Assembly: GCA_944376795.1 (NCBI GenBank)
Contig: CALWDW010000048.1
Coordinates: forward strand, 34,088 to 98,087
Source: an uncultured Christensenellaceae bacterium
GTDB taxonomy: Bacteria; Bacillota; Clostridia; Christensenellales; UMGS416
Direction of reading: 5' to 3'
DNA length: 64,000 nucleotides
The notes under the pieces are model-generated. The model had not been told where the DNA came from. It did not search any database and saw nothing but the letters and a program-made list of their open reading frames with translations. Every line of letters starts with the position of its first letter. Position 1 is the first letter of the stretch. Positions 34,082 through 43,497 of the stretch are shown here, piece after piece. The position numbers and the translations under genes were made by a program.

Positions 34082-35359
34082 CTATAAATACCGGGCCATG
34101 TCAGCGATATAGACCCGCCGGTTTGCATCGTCAGGGTGGCCGTTCAGAATACAGTAGCGGCCGGTGCGGTCCCATACCGGGTGAGGATCCACCCGCAGGA
34201 AGGCCCCCACCCCATTATAAGGATGCGCCACGCGGATGCGAAGGGCTGGCGGCAGCTCCCTTCCCCCCTCCATATCGATAACCCGGATGGGCACGGTCCC
34301 ATCCCCATAGGCCATCGGCTCATAGGCATAGGTGTCGGTGATCAAAATCTTCCCGCCAGGATGCAGGCTGGGATGCCCCGAGCCGGGGATCTCTCCGCCG
34401 AAGAGCTTCTCCACATGCCGCCCCGCAAGAGAAGCCCTACAGAAACGCAGGCCGTCCAGTTCAATGTCCAGGTTCATTGTCAGGCCGCTGCCGTCCGGGA
34501 GCCAGTTGGTGTGGTGTCCCCCTTTGACCCACTGGGTCTCGTCAATGGCCACCGACAAGTCACTGCCGTCCGGCCTGCAGGTGTAGATGCAGAATCGCAG
34601 ATCCCCGCCGTTGGTGTTGAAGGCCTCGGCCAGGCGGAGGGGCACCCATCGAGTGGAAAACATGATGCGGCTGCCATCCGGGCTCCACTTGGTATGGAAG
34701 ACATAGCAGAGCCCCTGCCTGTAAAAACTGCATTCCCGTGCCGAATGGGTCCGCGCATAGATCTCCTGCAGGCTCAGAACCAGCCGGCTGCTCCCTGTGC
34801 GGATATCCACCAGGTATACGCCGTCGTCCTGGGTGTCGATGGTGTTTTGGGGCACCCGCTCCTCCGGAACGGGAACGCCATAGCCAAACTGGGTCTTCTG
34901 CATGGCGGCCAAATTACCCGCGACGCCCCACCGTCCATCGGGGGAAACGTGGTATACCCCATGGTCCAGCCGCCGCGCCCGGCCGCTCCGCCAATCCAGG
35001 CAGACGGCATAGGCCGCGTAGGACGCAGGATCCATATCGTTGTAAATCAGTTGGCCATCGTCCTCCCCCCAGTTGATATTGGCGCCCAGCTGGTGCTCCC
35101 AGCCCCGGGTCTCTGCAGCCACATACTCCCGGCCGTCCAACAGGTCGATCACCACGATCTGGGCCCGGTCCCCCGGTACGGGACGGTGATCCTCATAGGG
35201 CATTCGGGTAAGCGCCAGATAGCGCCCGGAAGGGCTGATGGGCGGCGTGTCAAAAAAGCGATGGGTATAGAGGCCCGGCCCCGGGGTTACGCACCAGACG
35301 GGGACCTGGGGGTCATAGAGGGTGTACCGTGGAAATACATGATCAAAATCGTACAGCAT
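34082..35359 (-). CDS. beta-propeller protein, oligogalacturonate-lyase (PL22)-like
   Basis: 425 residues, cytoplasmic, made of WD40/TolB-like blades (SPSGRYLALTRM, SPDGRWGVAG, KWSPDGSRIMFS, NWLPDGSGLTMN, LHPGGKILITD). His-rich positions at blade ends (VFHTKWSPDG, GHHTNWLPDG, GSGHPSLHPGG) recall the metal and catalytic histidines of PL22 oligogalacturonate lyase, which cleaves short pectin fragments to 4-deoxy sugars. Equivalence of the residues is inferred by eye. The pairing with a divergent rhamnosidase gene fits rhamnogalacturonan use. GGGGAG lies 8 bases before the ATG. Confidence 0.65.
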   Translation of the reverse strand: MLYDFDHVFPRYTLYDPQVPVWCVTPGPGLYTHRFFDTPPISPSGRYLALTRMPYEDHRPVPGDRAQIVVIDLLDGREYVAAETRGWEHQLGANINWGEDDGQLIYNDMDPASYAAYAVCLDWRSGRARRLDHGVYHVSPDGRWGVAGNLAAMQKTQFGYGVPVPEERVPQNTIDTQDDGVYLVDIRTGSSRLVLSLQEIYARTHSARECSFYRQGLCYVFHTKWSPDGSRIMFSTRWVPLRLAEAFNTNGGDLRFCIYTCRPDGSDLSVAIDETQWVKGGHHTNWLPDGSGLTMNLDIELDGLRFCRASLAGRHVEKLFGGEIPGSGHPSLHPGGKILITDTYAYEPMAYGDGTVPIRVIDMEGGRELPPALRIRVAHPYNGVGAFLRVDPHPVWDRTGRYCILNGHPDDANRRVYIADMARYL

Positions 35360-35382
35360 GCTTTGTTCTCCCCGGATAGGAT

Positions 35383-35410
35383 TTGACGGTCTTTATGAAG
35401 AAAGTATATC
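35383..35410 (+). promoter_or_regulatory. promoter of the GH78 gene
   Basis: TTGACG, 16 bases, TATATC, in the divergent gap. No clear promoter for the minus-strand propeller gene was found there. Confidence 0.55.
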
Positions 35411-35484
35411 AGAAACTTCCCCTCATGAGAAGAGATTTCCGCGCTGCATCCCGCGGCCGCACGCCATTGCAAAGGAGAAACGCC

Positions 35485-37452
35485 ATGAACCCCCAATGGA
35501 TTTGGTACCCAGGAGATTACGAGCTCTATCACAGCCTTCGCCTCAATACCCGCCGGGAGGAGCGGGATTATCAGTGGCCGGCCTTCTGGCGGCTGGATGA
35601 CTGCTATCACAACGTCCGGTTCCGCCGGGAATTCTTCTGCCCCGCTCCTGAAACGGTAACGGTCTACGCCCACGGCGTGGGATACGCTGCCCTGGACGGG
35701 AAAAAGCACCCCTTCGGCCGGGCCATTCCCCTCTCCCCGGGCCAGCACACCCTAGAGGCGGCGGTGGCCTGCCCCGGCGGGCTGCCCTGCCTCTATGCCC
35801 TAGGAGCGTCGGCGGCCAGCGGCTCGGACTGGCTGGCCAACGCCATGGACGCCGCTTGGATTCCCGCCGGCACCGATGCCCAATATAGCAGCCCCGAGGA
35901 TGACCCCGAGCGGTTCCCCTTTGCCTACGAGGCCCTGGAACCGGTAGAAGTCCGTCCCTGCCAGGACGGCGTGCTCTATGACTACGGGCGGCAGACCTTT
36001 GCCGCGCTGTGCCTCTCCGAAATGGAGGACTCGGATTCCCTCGGCATATTTTACGGCGAATCGGAGGAGGAAGCCCTGGACACGGAAAACAGCTATCTCA
36101 TGGATACCGTCCCTGCTGGGAGCTCCAGCTACCGCTGCCCGCCCCGGGCCTTCCGGTATCTCTTCCTGCGGGGCAGCACCCGCTATTCCTTGCAGGCCCT
36201 GTATGAATACCTTCCCCTGCCCTGCCCCGGCTCCTTCTCCTGTTCGGATCCCCGCCTCAATGAGATCTGGCAGACCGCCAAGTATACCTTCCATCTCAAC
36301 AGCCGGGAGTTCTTCCTGGACGGGATCAAGCGGGACCGCTGGATTTGGTCGGGGGACGCTTTCCAGAGCTATCTGATCAATCGCTACCTCTTCGCCGATC
36401 CCGGCCTGGTGCGGCGCACCATCATCGCCCTGCGGGGTAAGGATCCCATCGCCAGCCACATCAACACCATCCTGGACTACTCCCTTTACTGGATCATGAG
36501 CGTGGAATCCTATTACATGGACACGGCGGATCTGGACTTTATACGCTTCCTCTATCCCCGGATGGTATCCTTGCTGGACTACTGCCTGGCCCAGTGCGGA
36601 GAGGACGGCTTCCTCCGCGGCCGTCCAGAGGACTGGGTCTTTGTGGACTGGGCCGACATGGACAAAACCGGGGCGGTTTGTGCCGAGCAGATGCTTCTGG
36701 CTGAGAGCCTGCGGGTCATGGACCGCTTGGAAGCCCTGCTTGGCGCCGGAGAGAGCGGCTATGGCGCCCGGGCCGCCGCTCTGTGCCAGGCCATTGACGA
36801 AAAATTCTGGTGTCCCGCCCGCGGCGCCTATGTGGACAGCTTCGAATCCGGACGGCAGAACGTCACCCGCCACGCCAACATCTTTGCCCTGCGTTTTGGC
36901 ATCGCCGGAGAGGAGAAGCGGGAGCAGATCATCCGCAGCGTCCTCCTAAACGACGGCGTTCCGGCCATCAGTACCCCCTACTTCAAGTTCTACGAGCTGG
37001 AAGCCCTCTGTGAGATTGGGCATCTGTCCGAAGTGACCGCCCGCATGCTAAACTATTGGGGCGGTATGCTGGACCGGGGCGCCACCACCTTCTGGGAAGA
37101 ATACGATCCCCAAATTACCGGCATTGCAAGCTATGGCATGTACGGGGACCGCTACGGCAAGAGCCTCTGCCACGCTTGGGGCGCCAGTCCCATTTACCTG
37201 CTGGGACGGTATTATCTGGGCGTTACCCCCACCGCCCCCGGCTGGACCTCCTTCCGTGTCGCGCCCCAACTGGGCGGCCTCGAAAGCCTTCGGGGCGACG
37301 TACCGGTCCATGGCGGCACCGTCCACGTGGAGCTGGACAGCCAGAGGCTCCTGGTCTCCTGCGACAGACCCGGCGGCACCGTTTGCTTTGGCGGACAAAC
37401 CTACGACCTTCCCCAAGGCCGGCCGCTGGTTATAGAGATCCCCCAGCACTGA
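35485..37452 (+). CDS. alpha-L-rhamnosidase, glycoside hydrolase family 78
   Basis: 655 residues, no signal peptide. It releases terminal alpha-L-rhamnose. The N-terminal beta-domains lead to an (alpha/alpha)6 barrel, where DGIKRDRWIWSGDAFQSYL is the family's substrate and catalytic loop. FVDWADMDKTGAV and GATTFWEEYDP carry further conserved acidic residues, with Glu-Glu in FWEEYDP as likely base. LCHAWGASPIYLLGRYYLG is the typical end of the barrel. The ATG behind AAAGGAG is used; the extension of 34 codons upstream overlaps the promoter. Confidence 0.9.
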   Translation: MNPQWIWYPGDYELYHSLRLNTRREERDYQWPAFWRLDDCYHNVRFRREFFCPAPETVTVYAHGVGYAALDGKKHPFGRAIPLSPGQHTLEAAVACPGGLPCLYALGASAASGSDWLANAMDAAWIPAGTDAQYSSPEDDPERFPFAYEALEPVEVRPCQDGVLYDYGRQTFAALCLSEMEDSDSLGIFYGESEEEALDTENSYLMDTVPAGSSSYRCPPRAFRYLFLRGSTRYSLQALYEYLPLPCPGSFSCSDPRLNEIWQTAKYTFHLNSREFFLDGIKRDRWIWSGDAFQSYLINRYLFADPGLVRRTIIALRGKDPIASHINTILDYSLYWIMSVESYYMDTADLDFIRFLYPRMVSLLDYCLAQCGEDGFLRGRPEDWVFVDWADMDKTGAVCAEQMLLAESLRVMDRLEALLGAGESGYGARAAALCQAIDEKFWCPARGAYVDSFESGRQNVTRHANIFALRFGIAGEEKREQIIRSVLLNDGVPAISTPYFKFYELEALCEIGHLSEVTARMLNYWGGMLDRGATTFWEEYDPQITGIASYGMYGDRYGKSLCHAWGASPIYLLGRYYLGVTPTAPGWTSFRVAPQLGGLESLRGDVPVHGGTVHVELDSQRLLVSCDRPGGTVCFGGQTYDLPQGRPLVIEIPQH

Positions 37453-37598
37453 TGCTGTGCCCACGTGGGAAAGGGCGCTTTCTTCCCCAGTCCATCGGGA
37501 ATGCAAAGGGCTTAGGACGGTGCGGGTGTGCCTCTTCTATCCAGGAGTCTGCCAGCCTTGGCGGAATCGTAGAATTTCGAAAGAACCGCAAATAGACA

Positions 37599-37627
37599 TT
37601 GAGAAACGGCAAAGGGTGTGCTATCCT
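37599..37627 (+). promoter_or_regulatory. promoter of the second beta-helix gene
   Basis: TTGAGA, 17 bases, extended TGC-TATCCT, about 45 bases before the start codon. Confidence 0.6.
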
Positions 37628-37677
37628 AAACGCGTTCCCCATAAAACCATACGATTGATCCGAAAGAAGGGATTTCC

Positions 37678-38745
37678 ATGAGCACGATTTTTGACATCAC
37701 CAACTATGGCGCGGTAGGAGACGGCATTACCGACTGCACCGCGGCGATTCAGGCGGCCATGGACGCCGCAGCCCAGTGCATGGGTGAGATCCTGGTCCCC
37801 CCCGGCACCTACATGACCGGCAAGCTGAAGATGGGCCCCAAGACCAAGCTCACCGGTACCTCCACCTGGGCCTTCGGCCCCTACGGCGGCTCCATTTTCA
37901 TGCTGAATGATCCCCATGTGGACTGCATGATCGACATCACCGGCGCCTTTGGCTGCCAGATCCACGGCATGAACCTCCACGGCAACAGCCTGGGAGAAGG
38001 AATCCACGGCATTAAGCTCTATTGGCCCAAATACAACGGCGGTTCCTCCGAAGACACCCCCACCATCGATGACTGCAAAGTCGGCCACTTCACCGGCGAT
38101 GGCCTGCACTTTGAGCACGTCTGGTGCTTCTCGGTGCGTCACAGCCAGATGTACCACAATGCCGGCGCGGGCCTGTACATCGACGGCTGGGATGCCTTCA
38201 TCCTGGATAACTGGTTCTCCGGCAACGGCAACTGCGGTATCCTGGGCGGCCCCGTGGTGGCCTCCATCACCGCCACTGGCAACCGGGTCGAGTGGAACCG
38301 CAATGCGGGCTTTGCCTTCCAGCGGGGCGACTCGGTGAATATCACCGGCAACTTCTTTGACCGCAGCTACGGCCCCGCCCTGCGCCTGGGGTACAATGAC
38401 GGAATTTTCCGGGACGCCACCATTACCGGCAATATCTTCCGCCGCAGCGGCAAGCCTGAGGAGGGCTGCATCAAGGTCCCCTACGACAGCTGTCACGTCC
38501 AGCTGGGCGGCGTGGAAAACACCGTCATTCAGGGCAATACCTTTAAGTACGGCCGGGATGATAATGGGAAAGGTGTCTACAGCCCCAATTACTCGGTGGT
38601 CGCCGAAAAGTGCGACTACGTGATTATCAAGGACAACACCATGCACGGCGGCGCCTTGGTGGAGAACATCATTTACGACGGCCAGGGCCACAACGTGGTC
38701 ACCGGCAACCTGGGCGAGGCCATGCCTGCGCCCCAGGACGAATAG
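37678..38745 (+). CDS. right-handed parallel beta-helix protein, pectate lyase superfamily (paralogue 2)
   Basis: 355 residues. It starts with the same signature as the gene at 4101 (NYGAVGDGITDCTAAI, residues 9-24) and has matching Asn-rich coils (ATGNRVEWNRNAGFAFQ, ITGNFFDRSYGPALRL, ITGNIFRRSGKPEEG). The two therefore arose by an older duplication, with different N-terminal caps. There is no signal peptide. Position after the rhamnosidase gene supports a role on pectin-derived oligosaccharides, but substrate and even catalysis are unproven. GAAGGG lies 6 bases before the ATG. Confidence 0.8.
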   Translation: MSTIFDITNYGAVGDGITDCTAAIQAAMDAAAQCMGEILVPPGTYMTGKLKMGPKTKLTGTSTWAFGPYGGSIFMLNDPHVDCMIDITGAFGCQIHGMNLHGNSLGEGIHGIKLYWPKYNGGSSEDTPTIDDCKVGHFTGDGLHFEHVWCFSVRHSQMYHNAGAGLYIDGWDAFILDNWFSGNGNCGILGGPVVASITATGNRVEWNRNAGFAFQRGDSVNITGNFFDRSYGPALRLGYNDGIFRDATITGNIFRRSGKPEEGCIKVPYDSCHVQLGGVENTVIQGNTFKYGRDDNGKGVYSPNYSVVAEKCDYVIIKDNTMHGGALVENIIYDGQGHNVVTGNLGEAMPAPQDE

Positions 38746-38778
38746 GCCGCTGAAAAGCCGCCCCCTAGAGGGCGCTGA

Positions 38779-38818
38779 GGCTGCAAAAGGACGCATATGC
38801 GTCCTCTTGCAGCCTTTA
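38779..38818 (+). terminator. terminator of the second beta-helix gene
   Basis: GGCTGCAA and AGGACGCAT pair with ATGCGTCCT and TTGCAGCC with one mismatch. TTTAGTCTT follows. Confidence 0.75.
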
Positions 38819-38974
38819 GTCTTCTCACGGACCGGCCCCCGCCGTCCGATGCCCATCATTCCGTAGGCACTGGCAGCCGGTCTCCGGCAAAAACGGAAGG
38901 AACACGTCCTCCCGTAAAGCTTTCTTCCATTCTCTGCGGTCGCCATCGGCCCAACCGGTGCACGGCGCGGGAAT

Positions 38975-40363
38975 TCAGTGTTCCTCCCGAATGGCATAGG
39001 AGGCGTCGATGTCCCGGAAACTGGCATTGGCCCCATCCCAAAGCACTTTCACCGTGCCCGTAGGGCCATTGCGGTTTTTGGCAATGATGATTTCGCCCTC
39101 GTTGCTGATGCTGGCAGGGTCCACGTCGGTCTTCTCATTGGCGTAGTACGCCTCCCGGAAAAGGAAGAGTACCACGTCGGCATCCTGCTCGATGGCCCCG
39201 GAATCCCGCAGGTCGCTGAGCAGAGGCCGGTGATTGTCCCGCCGCTCCGGTCCACGGGAAAGCTGGCTCAAAAGGACGATGGGCACGTCCAGCTCACGGG
39301 CCATAATTTTCAGCGCACGGGTGATCTCCGCCACCTCCTGCTGCCGGTTGCCGTCGCCGCCGCCCCCTTCCCGGGCGCTGGTAATCAGCTGCAGGTAGTC
39401 GATCATCACCATGGAAAGCCCCCGCTCCAGCTTCAGCCGGCGGCACTTGCTGCGCATCTCCATGATGGTGATGCCCGAGCTGTCATCGATATAGATCTCG
39501 GTATTTCCCAACGTGGTGGAAGCATTCTGCAGCTTTTCCCATTCCTGCCCCTGGAGCTTTCCGCTTCGCAGATTCTGCAGCGGCAGGTATCCCACGGTGG
39601 ACAGCATGCGCGCCGCCAGATCCTCATAGGGCATCTCCAGGGAAAACAGGGCTATCACGGCATTCTCATTGAGCCGTGCAGCCTGTTCGGCGATGTTCAG
39701 TTCCAGCGCGGTTTTGCCCATGGACGGCCGCGCCGCCAGGAGGATCAACTCCCCCGCACGAAAACCGCCCGTCCATTGGTCCAATGTCCTGTATCCGGTC
39801 CGCAGCCCCGCCAGGGCATCGGGATCCTCGTGCAGGAGCTCGATCCGCTCCAGCGTGGCGTCCAGCGCCTCCTGGATGGAGACAAAGTTCTTGGTCTGCC
39901 GGGATTGGGTAACGGCAAAAATAGCCTTCTCCGCCTCGGAAAGAATGACGTCAATGGGCTTCTCCCCGGCATAGCACGCCTCGGTAATCCTTCCCGCCGC
40001 GTCAATGAGACGCCGGAGCATGCTTTTCTCGGAGACAATCGTAATATACTCCCGCACATTGGCGGCCGAGGGAACGAAACGATTGATTTCACTGATATAG
40101 TCATAGCCGCCCAAGGCCTGGAGGGTGCCATCCTTTTCCAGTTGGTCGGTTAGGGTTACAAAATCCACCGGCTGGGCATGGCGATACAGGCGCATCATGG
40201 CCTCAAAGATGCGCCCGTTAATCTCGTAATAGAAATCTGTCGCCACCAGGCTCTCCGCCGCGACAGCCATGGCCTCTTGGGAGAGCATCATCGCCCCCAG
40301 TACGCTCTTCTCCGCCTGGAGGCTGTTGGGGGGGATCCTTCCGCCCGCCGGTGCCTGCGCCAT
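38975..40363 (-). CDS. dnaB: replicative DNA helicase DnaB
   Basis: 462 residues, the usual length. It is the hexameric helicase of the replication fork. The N-terminal primase-interaction domain (PPNSLQAEKSVLGAMM) is followed by a RecA-like domain with Walker A ARPSMGKTA (about residues 212-220), Walker B MVMIDYLQLI, and the arginine finger region LSQLSRGPERRDNHRP. VVLFLFREAYY and IIAKNRNGPTGTV close it. It begins 3 bases after the rplI stop. The rplI-dnaB order is conserved in Firmicutes. Confidence 0.97.
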   Translation of the reverse strand: MAQAPAGGRIPPNSLQAEKSVLGAMMLSQEAMAVAAESLVATDFYYEINGRIFEAMMRLYRHAQPVDFVTLTDQLEKDGTLQALGGYDYISEINRFVPSAANVREYITIVSEKSMLRRLIDAAGRITEACYAGEKPIDVILSEAEKAIFAVTQSRQTKNFVSIQEALDATLERIELLHEDPDALAGLRTGYRTLDQWTGGFRAGELILLAARPSMGKTALELNIAEQAARLNENAVIALFSLEMPYEDLAARMLSTVGYLPLQNLRSGKLQGQEWEKLQNASTTLGNTEIYIDDSSGITIMEMRSKCRRLKLERGLSMVMIDYLQLITSAREGGGGDGNRQQEVAEITRALKIMARELDVPIVLLSQLSRGPERRDNHRPLLSDLRDSGAIEQDADVVLFLFREAYYANEKTDVDPASISNEGEIIIAKNRNGPTGTVKVLWDGANASFRDIDASYAIREEH

Positions 40364-40366
40364 ATC

Positions 40367-40816
40367 CTATTCCTCCGCCGAAACGTGCACCACAATGGTG
40401 GAAGCCACATTGGCATACAGCTTCACCTGCACCTGATGGTCCCCCAGCTCCTTGATGGGCTCCTTGATGACGATCTTTTTATGATCCAGCTCCAGGCCGT
40501 GCTGGGCCAGCATGGCATCGGCAATCTGCTTATTGGATACCGACCCAAAGATCCGTCCGCCTTCTCCGGCGCGAATCTTCACATCCACGCCCATTTTCTG
40601 GATCTTCTTAGCCAGTTCGCGGGCTGCAATCTCCTCCTGCTGGCGCTTGTGCTCCAGGGCGTCCAAGCGGGTCTGCTGGGCGTGAATCGCCGCCGGCGTG
40701 GCCTCAACCGCCAATCCCCGAGGAAACAGGAAATTCCGGGCATAGCCATCGGAGACATTGACAATCTCTCCACGCTTCCCGCTGCCCTTGACATCCGCCT
40801 GCAAAATCACTTTCAT
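40367..40816 (-). CDS. rplI: 50S ribosomal protein L9
   Basis: 149 residues, full length. It binds 23S rRNA at the base of the L1 stalk. The N-terminal signature [24 protein letters not shown] is close to consensus and includes [18 protein letters not shown] long connecting helix and the C-terminal domain ([22 protein letters not shown]) follow. Its ATG overlaps the stop of the membrane-protein gene upstream in an ATGA, and it continues into dnaB. Confidence 0.97.
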   Translation of the reverse strand: MKVILQADVKGSGKRGEIVNVSDGYARNFLFPRGLAVEATPAAIHAQQTRLDALEHKRQQEEIAARELAKKIQKMGVDVKIRAGEGGRIFGSVSNKQIADAMLAQHGLELDHKKIVIKEPIKELGDHQVQVKLYANVASTIVVHVSAEE

Positions 40817-41925
40817 TTCTTGGGATCCTCCTCGTCGTTCTTATTCTCTCGGGCGCCGTTCTGCCGCCGCAGCATGGCGTCACGCATCGCGGTAAACTGG
40901 CGCAGATGGAACATGGCGTCCACCACGCCCAGCAGGAAGAGAATCTCCCCGCCCAGCACCAGCCAGCCCAGCACGATCAGCGCCACACGCCCCGCCATGG
41001 GGAACCGCTTGCGCACACACCACCAGGAAACCAGGGCCATCCCCTGGACCATGAAAACCAGTCCGATGACCTCCTGGGCCGCATAGGACACGGCGAAAAT
41101 ACCGTCTCCTCCGAAAAACTGCATCACAAAGGCAGCCACCAGGATCAGCAGCAGCGGCGTAGTCACCCATCCGGGAAAGCTGAAGCCGGCAAAATCCCCC
41201 GGCAGGCTCCCGGCCTGCAGCCAGGACGGCACCGGACGGCCCTTCCGCTGGGCGCCGCGAAGGAGATACCCGGCGGTCAGCCATGTGCCGCCCCCCAGGA
41301 TCAGCACCCCGCGCAGCAGAGTGGCCGGCAGCGTAACCCGCAGACTGGTTTCCAAGTACGGCAGCAGCTGCCCCAGCAGCGCCTCCCGGGTCATGGCCTG
41401 GTACTGGGCTATGAGGTCCGAAGCGTTTTCCACAAGCGAGGGATCGGCCGTCATGGCCAGGGAGGCGGCAATTGCCGTCAGGATATCGTCAACCGATTCC
41501 CCCGGAAGCTGCAGCAGCAGCTCCCGCAGGCCATCCACCACCGCGCCAACCAAATCACCGCCAAACGTCCAAAACGCCGCCAGCAGCGCCAGCACCAGCG
41601 CACCAAAGGAAACCGCCAGCATGGCAAACATTCCCGTGGCGAAGGGCCGTCCCCGCCGCAACAGGATTCGAGCCGCCACAGCCGGCGCACTGAAGCAAAG
41701 GGATGCCGCCAGCCCCATCCCGGGGGCTACCACCCAAAATAGGACGCCCAGTGTCAGCGTCAGCGCCAAAGTGGCGCCAATACCGCCGGTCCTTCCGTCA
41801 ATCCAAACCGCAGCGGCAGGCAACGTCAGGAACAAGGGCGGCAGGAAAATACTCAAAAAACACAGCCCCAGCAACAGAAAGGGAGCGGCCATGCGCAGGA
41901 GATGATAGTCTCGGGTATCGGTCAT
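40813..41925 (-). CDS. YybS-like (DUF2232) polytopic membrane protein
   Basis: 370 residues with about eight membrane segments, for example [41 protein letters not shown] and [23 protein letters not shown]. The position directly before rplI-dnaB is that of YybS in Bacillus and Clostridia, a DUF2232 protein possibly acting as a small-molecule transporter component. The C-terminal [13 protein letters not shown] is charged and cytoplasmic. The start MTDTRDYH is favoured over an 18-codon extension because a weak GAGG site precedes it. The gdpP gene often found between yybS and rplI is absent. Confidence 0.8.
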   Translation of the reverse strand: MTDTRDYHLLRMAAPFLLLGLCFLSIFLPPLFLTLPAAAVWIDGRTGGIGATLALTLTLGVLFWVVAPGMGLAASLCFSAPAVAARILLRRGRPFATGMFAMLAVSFGALVLALLAAFWTFGGDLVGAVVDGLRELLLQLPGESVDDILTAIAASLAMTADPSLVENASDLIAQYQAMTREALLGQLLPYLETSLRVTLPATLLRGVLILGGGTWLTAGYLLRGAQRKGRPVPSWLQAGSLPGDFAGFSFPGWVTTPLLLILVAAFVMQFFGGDGIFAVSYAAQEVIGLVFMVQGMALVSWWCVRKRFPMAGRVALIVLGWLVLGGEILFLLGVVDAMFHLRQFTAMRDAMLRRQNGARENKNDEEDPKK

Positions 41926-41999
41926 AGATAGGGATCCTCTGTTTCTTGCGGACGCTGGCGTCCTTAATGGGTACACCATGGCATAATAGCCTATATGTT

Positions 42000-42028
42000 A
42001 GTATAGCACATGCCAGGGATGCAAACAA
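42000..42028 (-). promoter_or_regulatory. promoter of the yybS-rplI-dnaB operon
   Basis: TTGTTT, 17 bases, extended TGC-TATACT, 75 bases before the first gene. Confidence 0.6.
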
Positions 42029-42073
42029 CACCTGTATGCCGGAAAGCACCGCCCCCTTTCCGAGAAAAACCTA

Positions 42074-42102
42074 TGGCTTTTTCCCCGGCGGGTGGCTATA
42101 AT
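42074..42102 (+). promoter_or_regulatory. possible promoter of the second FAD oxidoreductase
   Basis: A perfect TATAAT, with only TGGCTT at the -35 distance of 17 bases. Confidence 0.4.
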
Positions 42103-42142
42103 AGACCATATAGCAAAGCCATCCATAGGAGGTCGATGATCC

Positions 42143-43420
42143 ATGCAGGAAGAGATCCGTGATTGTGGACATTATGATATTCTCGTCGCCGGCGGCGGCG
42201 TAGCCGGCGTTGCCGCGGCTGTTTCCGGCGCACGGCATGGGAAAAAGGTGCTCCTCATTGAAAAAAGCGTCAAGCTGGGCGGCCTTGCCACCCTGGGCCT
42301 GATCAATTTTTTCGTCCCCATGTGCAACGGCCGCGGCAAGCAGATCATATTCGGCATGGCCGAGGAAATGCTCCGTCTGGCCCTCCGGTATGGGTACGGA
42401 GATGTTCCGGAGGCCTTTGTGGACGGCAAAATCCCGCAGGAGACCCTGGACGGCTACCGCGCCCAAGGAAAGCTGCCGCCCCGGTATATGACCGGCTACT
42501 CGGCGGACATTTTTGCGCTGGCTCTGCTGGAACTCTGCCATAAGGAAGGGGTGCACCTGCTGTTTGACAGCCTGGTCACGCGTGTCCTGCCTGATCCCCA
42601 GCAGCCCGGTTCCCTGCAGGGCGTAACGGTGGAGAACAAGTCGGGCTGCTGCTCCTATTATGCCTCCTATTTTGTCGATGCCACCGGCGACGCCGACCTG
42701 CTCCGCCGCGCCGGGGTTCCCACCCTGGCCCGGGGCAATTACCACAGCTACCAAACCCTGGCCATCAGCCTGGAATCCTGCCGGCGGGCCGCCGCATCCG
42801 GCGACATCGGCCAGGCAACCTTTTACCGGCACGGCGGCGGAGCCAGTCTCTACGGCGGCGGCCACCCCACGACGGTCCCTCTCTATGACGGCGCCGACGC
42901 GGGAGAGGTCAACCGCTACCTGATCGACAACCAGCTGGAACTGCTGCAGAAGCTCAAGACCGAGGGACGAAAAGAGCGGGATATCGTGGCGCTGCCGGGC
43001 ATGGCCCAGTTCCGCACCACCCGGTGCATCCAGGGTGATACCGTTCTACGGGAGAGCGACGCCTACCGGCACTTTGCCGACTCGGTGGGCGCCATCTGCG
43101 ACTTTGACCGGCGGGACTATCTCTTCGAGATCCCCTATGGCGCCCTGACCCGCCACGGATGCGGCAACATCATCACAGCCGGACGCTCCGCCGCCGGGGA
43201 AGGCTATGCCTGGGACGTGCTGCGGGTCATCCCTCCGGCCATCCTTTCCGGGCAGGCGGCGGGTACAGCCTGCGCCCTGGCCTTGGACCAAGGCTGCTCC
43301 CTTCCCGACATCGATATCCCCTGCCTACAGGCCGTGCTGGAAAGGGCCGGCGTCACCATCCACTTTGACGACGCCGACGTCCCAGAAATCAGCGAAGACA
43401 GACACGAAAACAACGATTGA
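42143..43420 (+). CDS. FAD-dependent oxidoreductase (paralogue 2)
   Basis: 425 residues, PF12831-type. FAD binding motif ILVAGGGVAGVAAAVSGARHG near residue 12, with the ribose acid in LIEKSVKLGGLATLGLI. VDATGDADLLRRAGVP and TAGRSAAGEGYAWDVLR with SGQAAGTACALA match the gene at 17196, showing shared ancestry but clear divergence. No Fe-S ligand set is visible. The substrate is unknown; small organic acids or ring compounds are typical guesses for this group. AGGAGG lies 9 bases before the ATG. It converges on the UroD-like gene. Confidence 0.8.
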   Translation: MQEEIRDCGHYDILVAGGGVAGVAAAVSGARHGKKVLLIEKSVKLGGLATLGLINFFVPMCNGRGKQIIFGMAEEMLRLALRYGYGDVPEAFVDGKIPQETLDGYRAQGKLPPRYMTGYSADIFALALLELCHKEGVHLLFDSLVTRVLPDPQQPGSLQGVTVENKSGCCSYYASYFVDATGDADLLRRAGVPTLARGNYHSYQTLAISLESCRRAAASGDIGQATFYRHGGGASLYGGGHPTTVPLYDGADAGEVNRYLIDNQLELLQKLKTEGRKERDIVALPGMAQFRTTRCIQGDTVLRESDAYRHFADSVGAICDFDRRDYLFEIPYGALTRHGCGNIITAGRSAAGEGYAWDVLRVIPPAILSGQAAGTACALALDQGCSLPDIDIPCLQAVLERAGVTIHFDDADVPEISEDRHENND

Positions 43421-43431
43421 TCTCTCCCCAC

Positions 43432-43487
43432 AAGCAACGGGCCACCGTCTTCATCCGGCACGGATGGAGACAGCGGCCCGTTGCTTT
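43432..43487. terminator. bidirectional terminator hairpin
   Basis: AAGCAACGGGCC pairs exactly with GGCCCGTTGCTT. An inner GTCTtCATCC/GGATGgAGAC stem extends it. It lies between two convergent genes. Confidence 0.7.
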
Positions 43488-43497
43488 CCCGCAGCCC

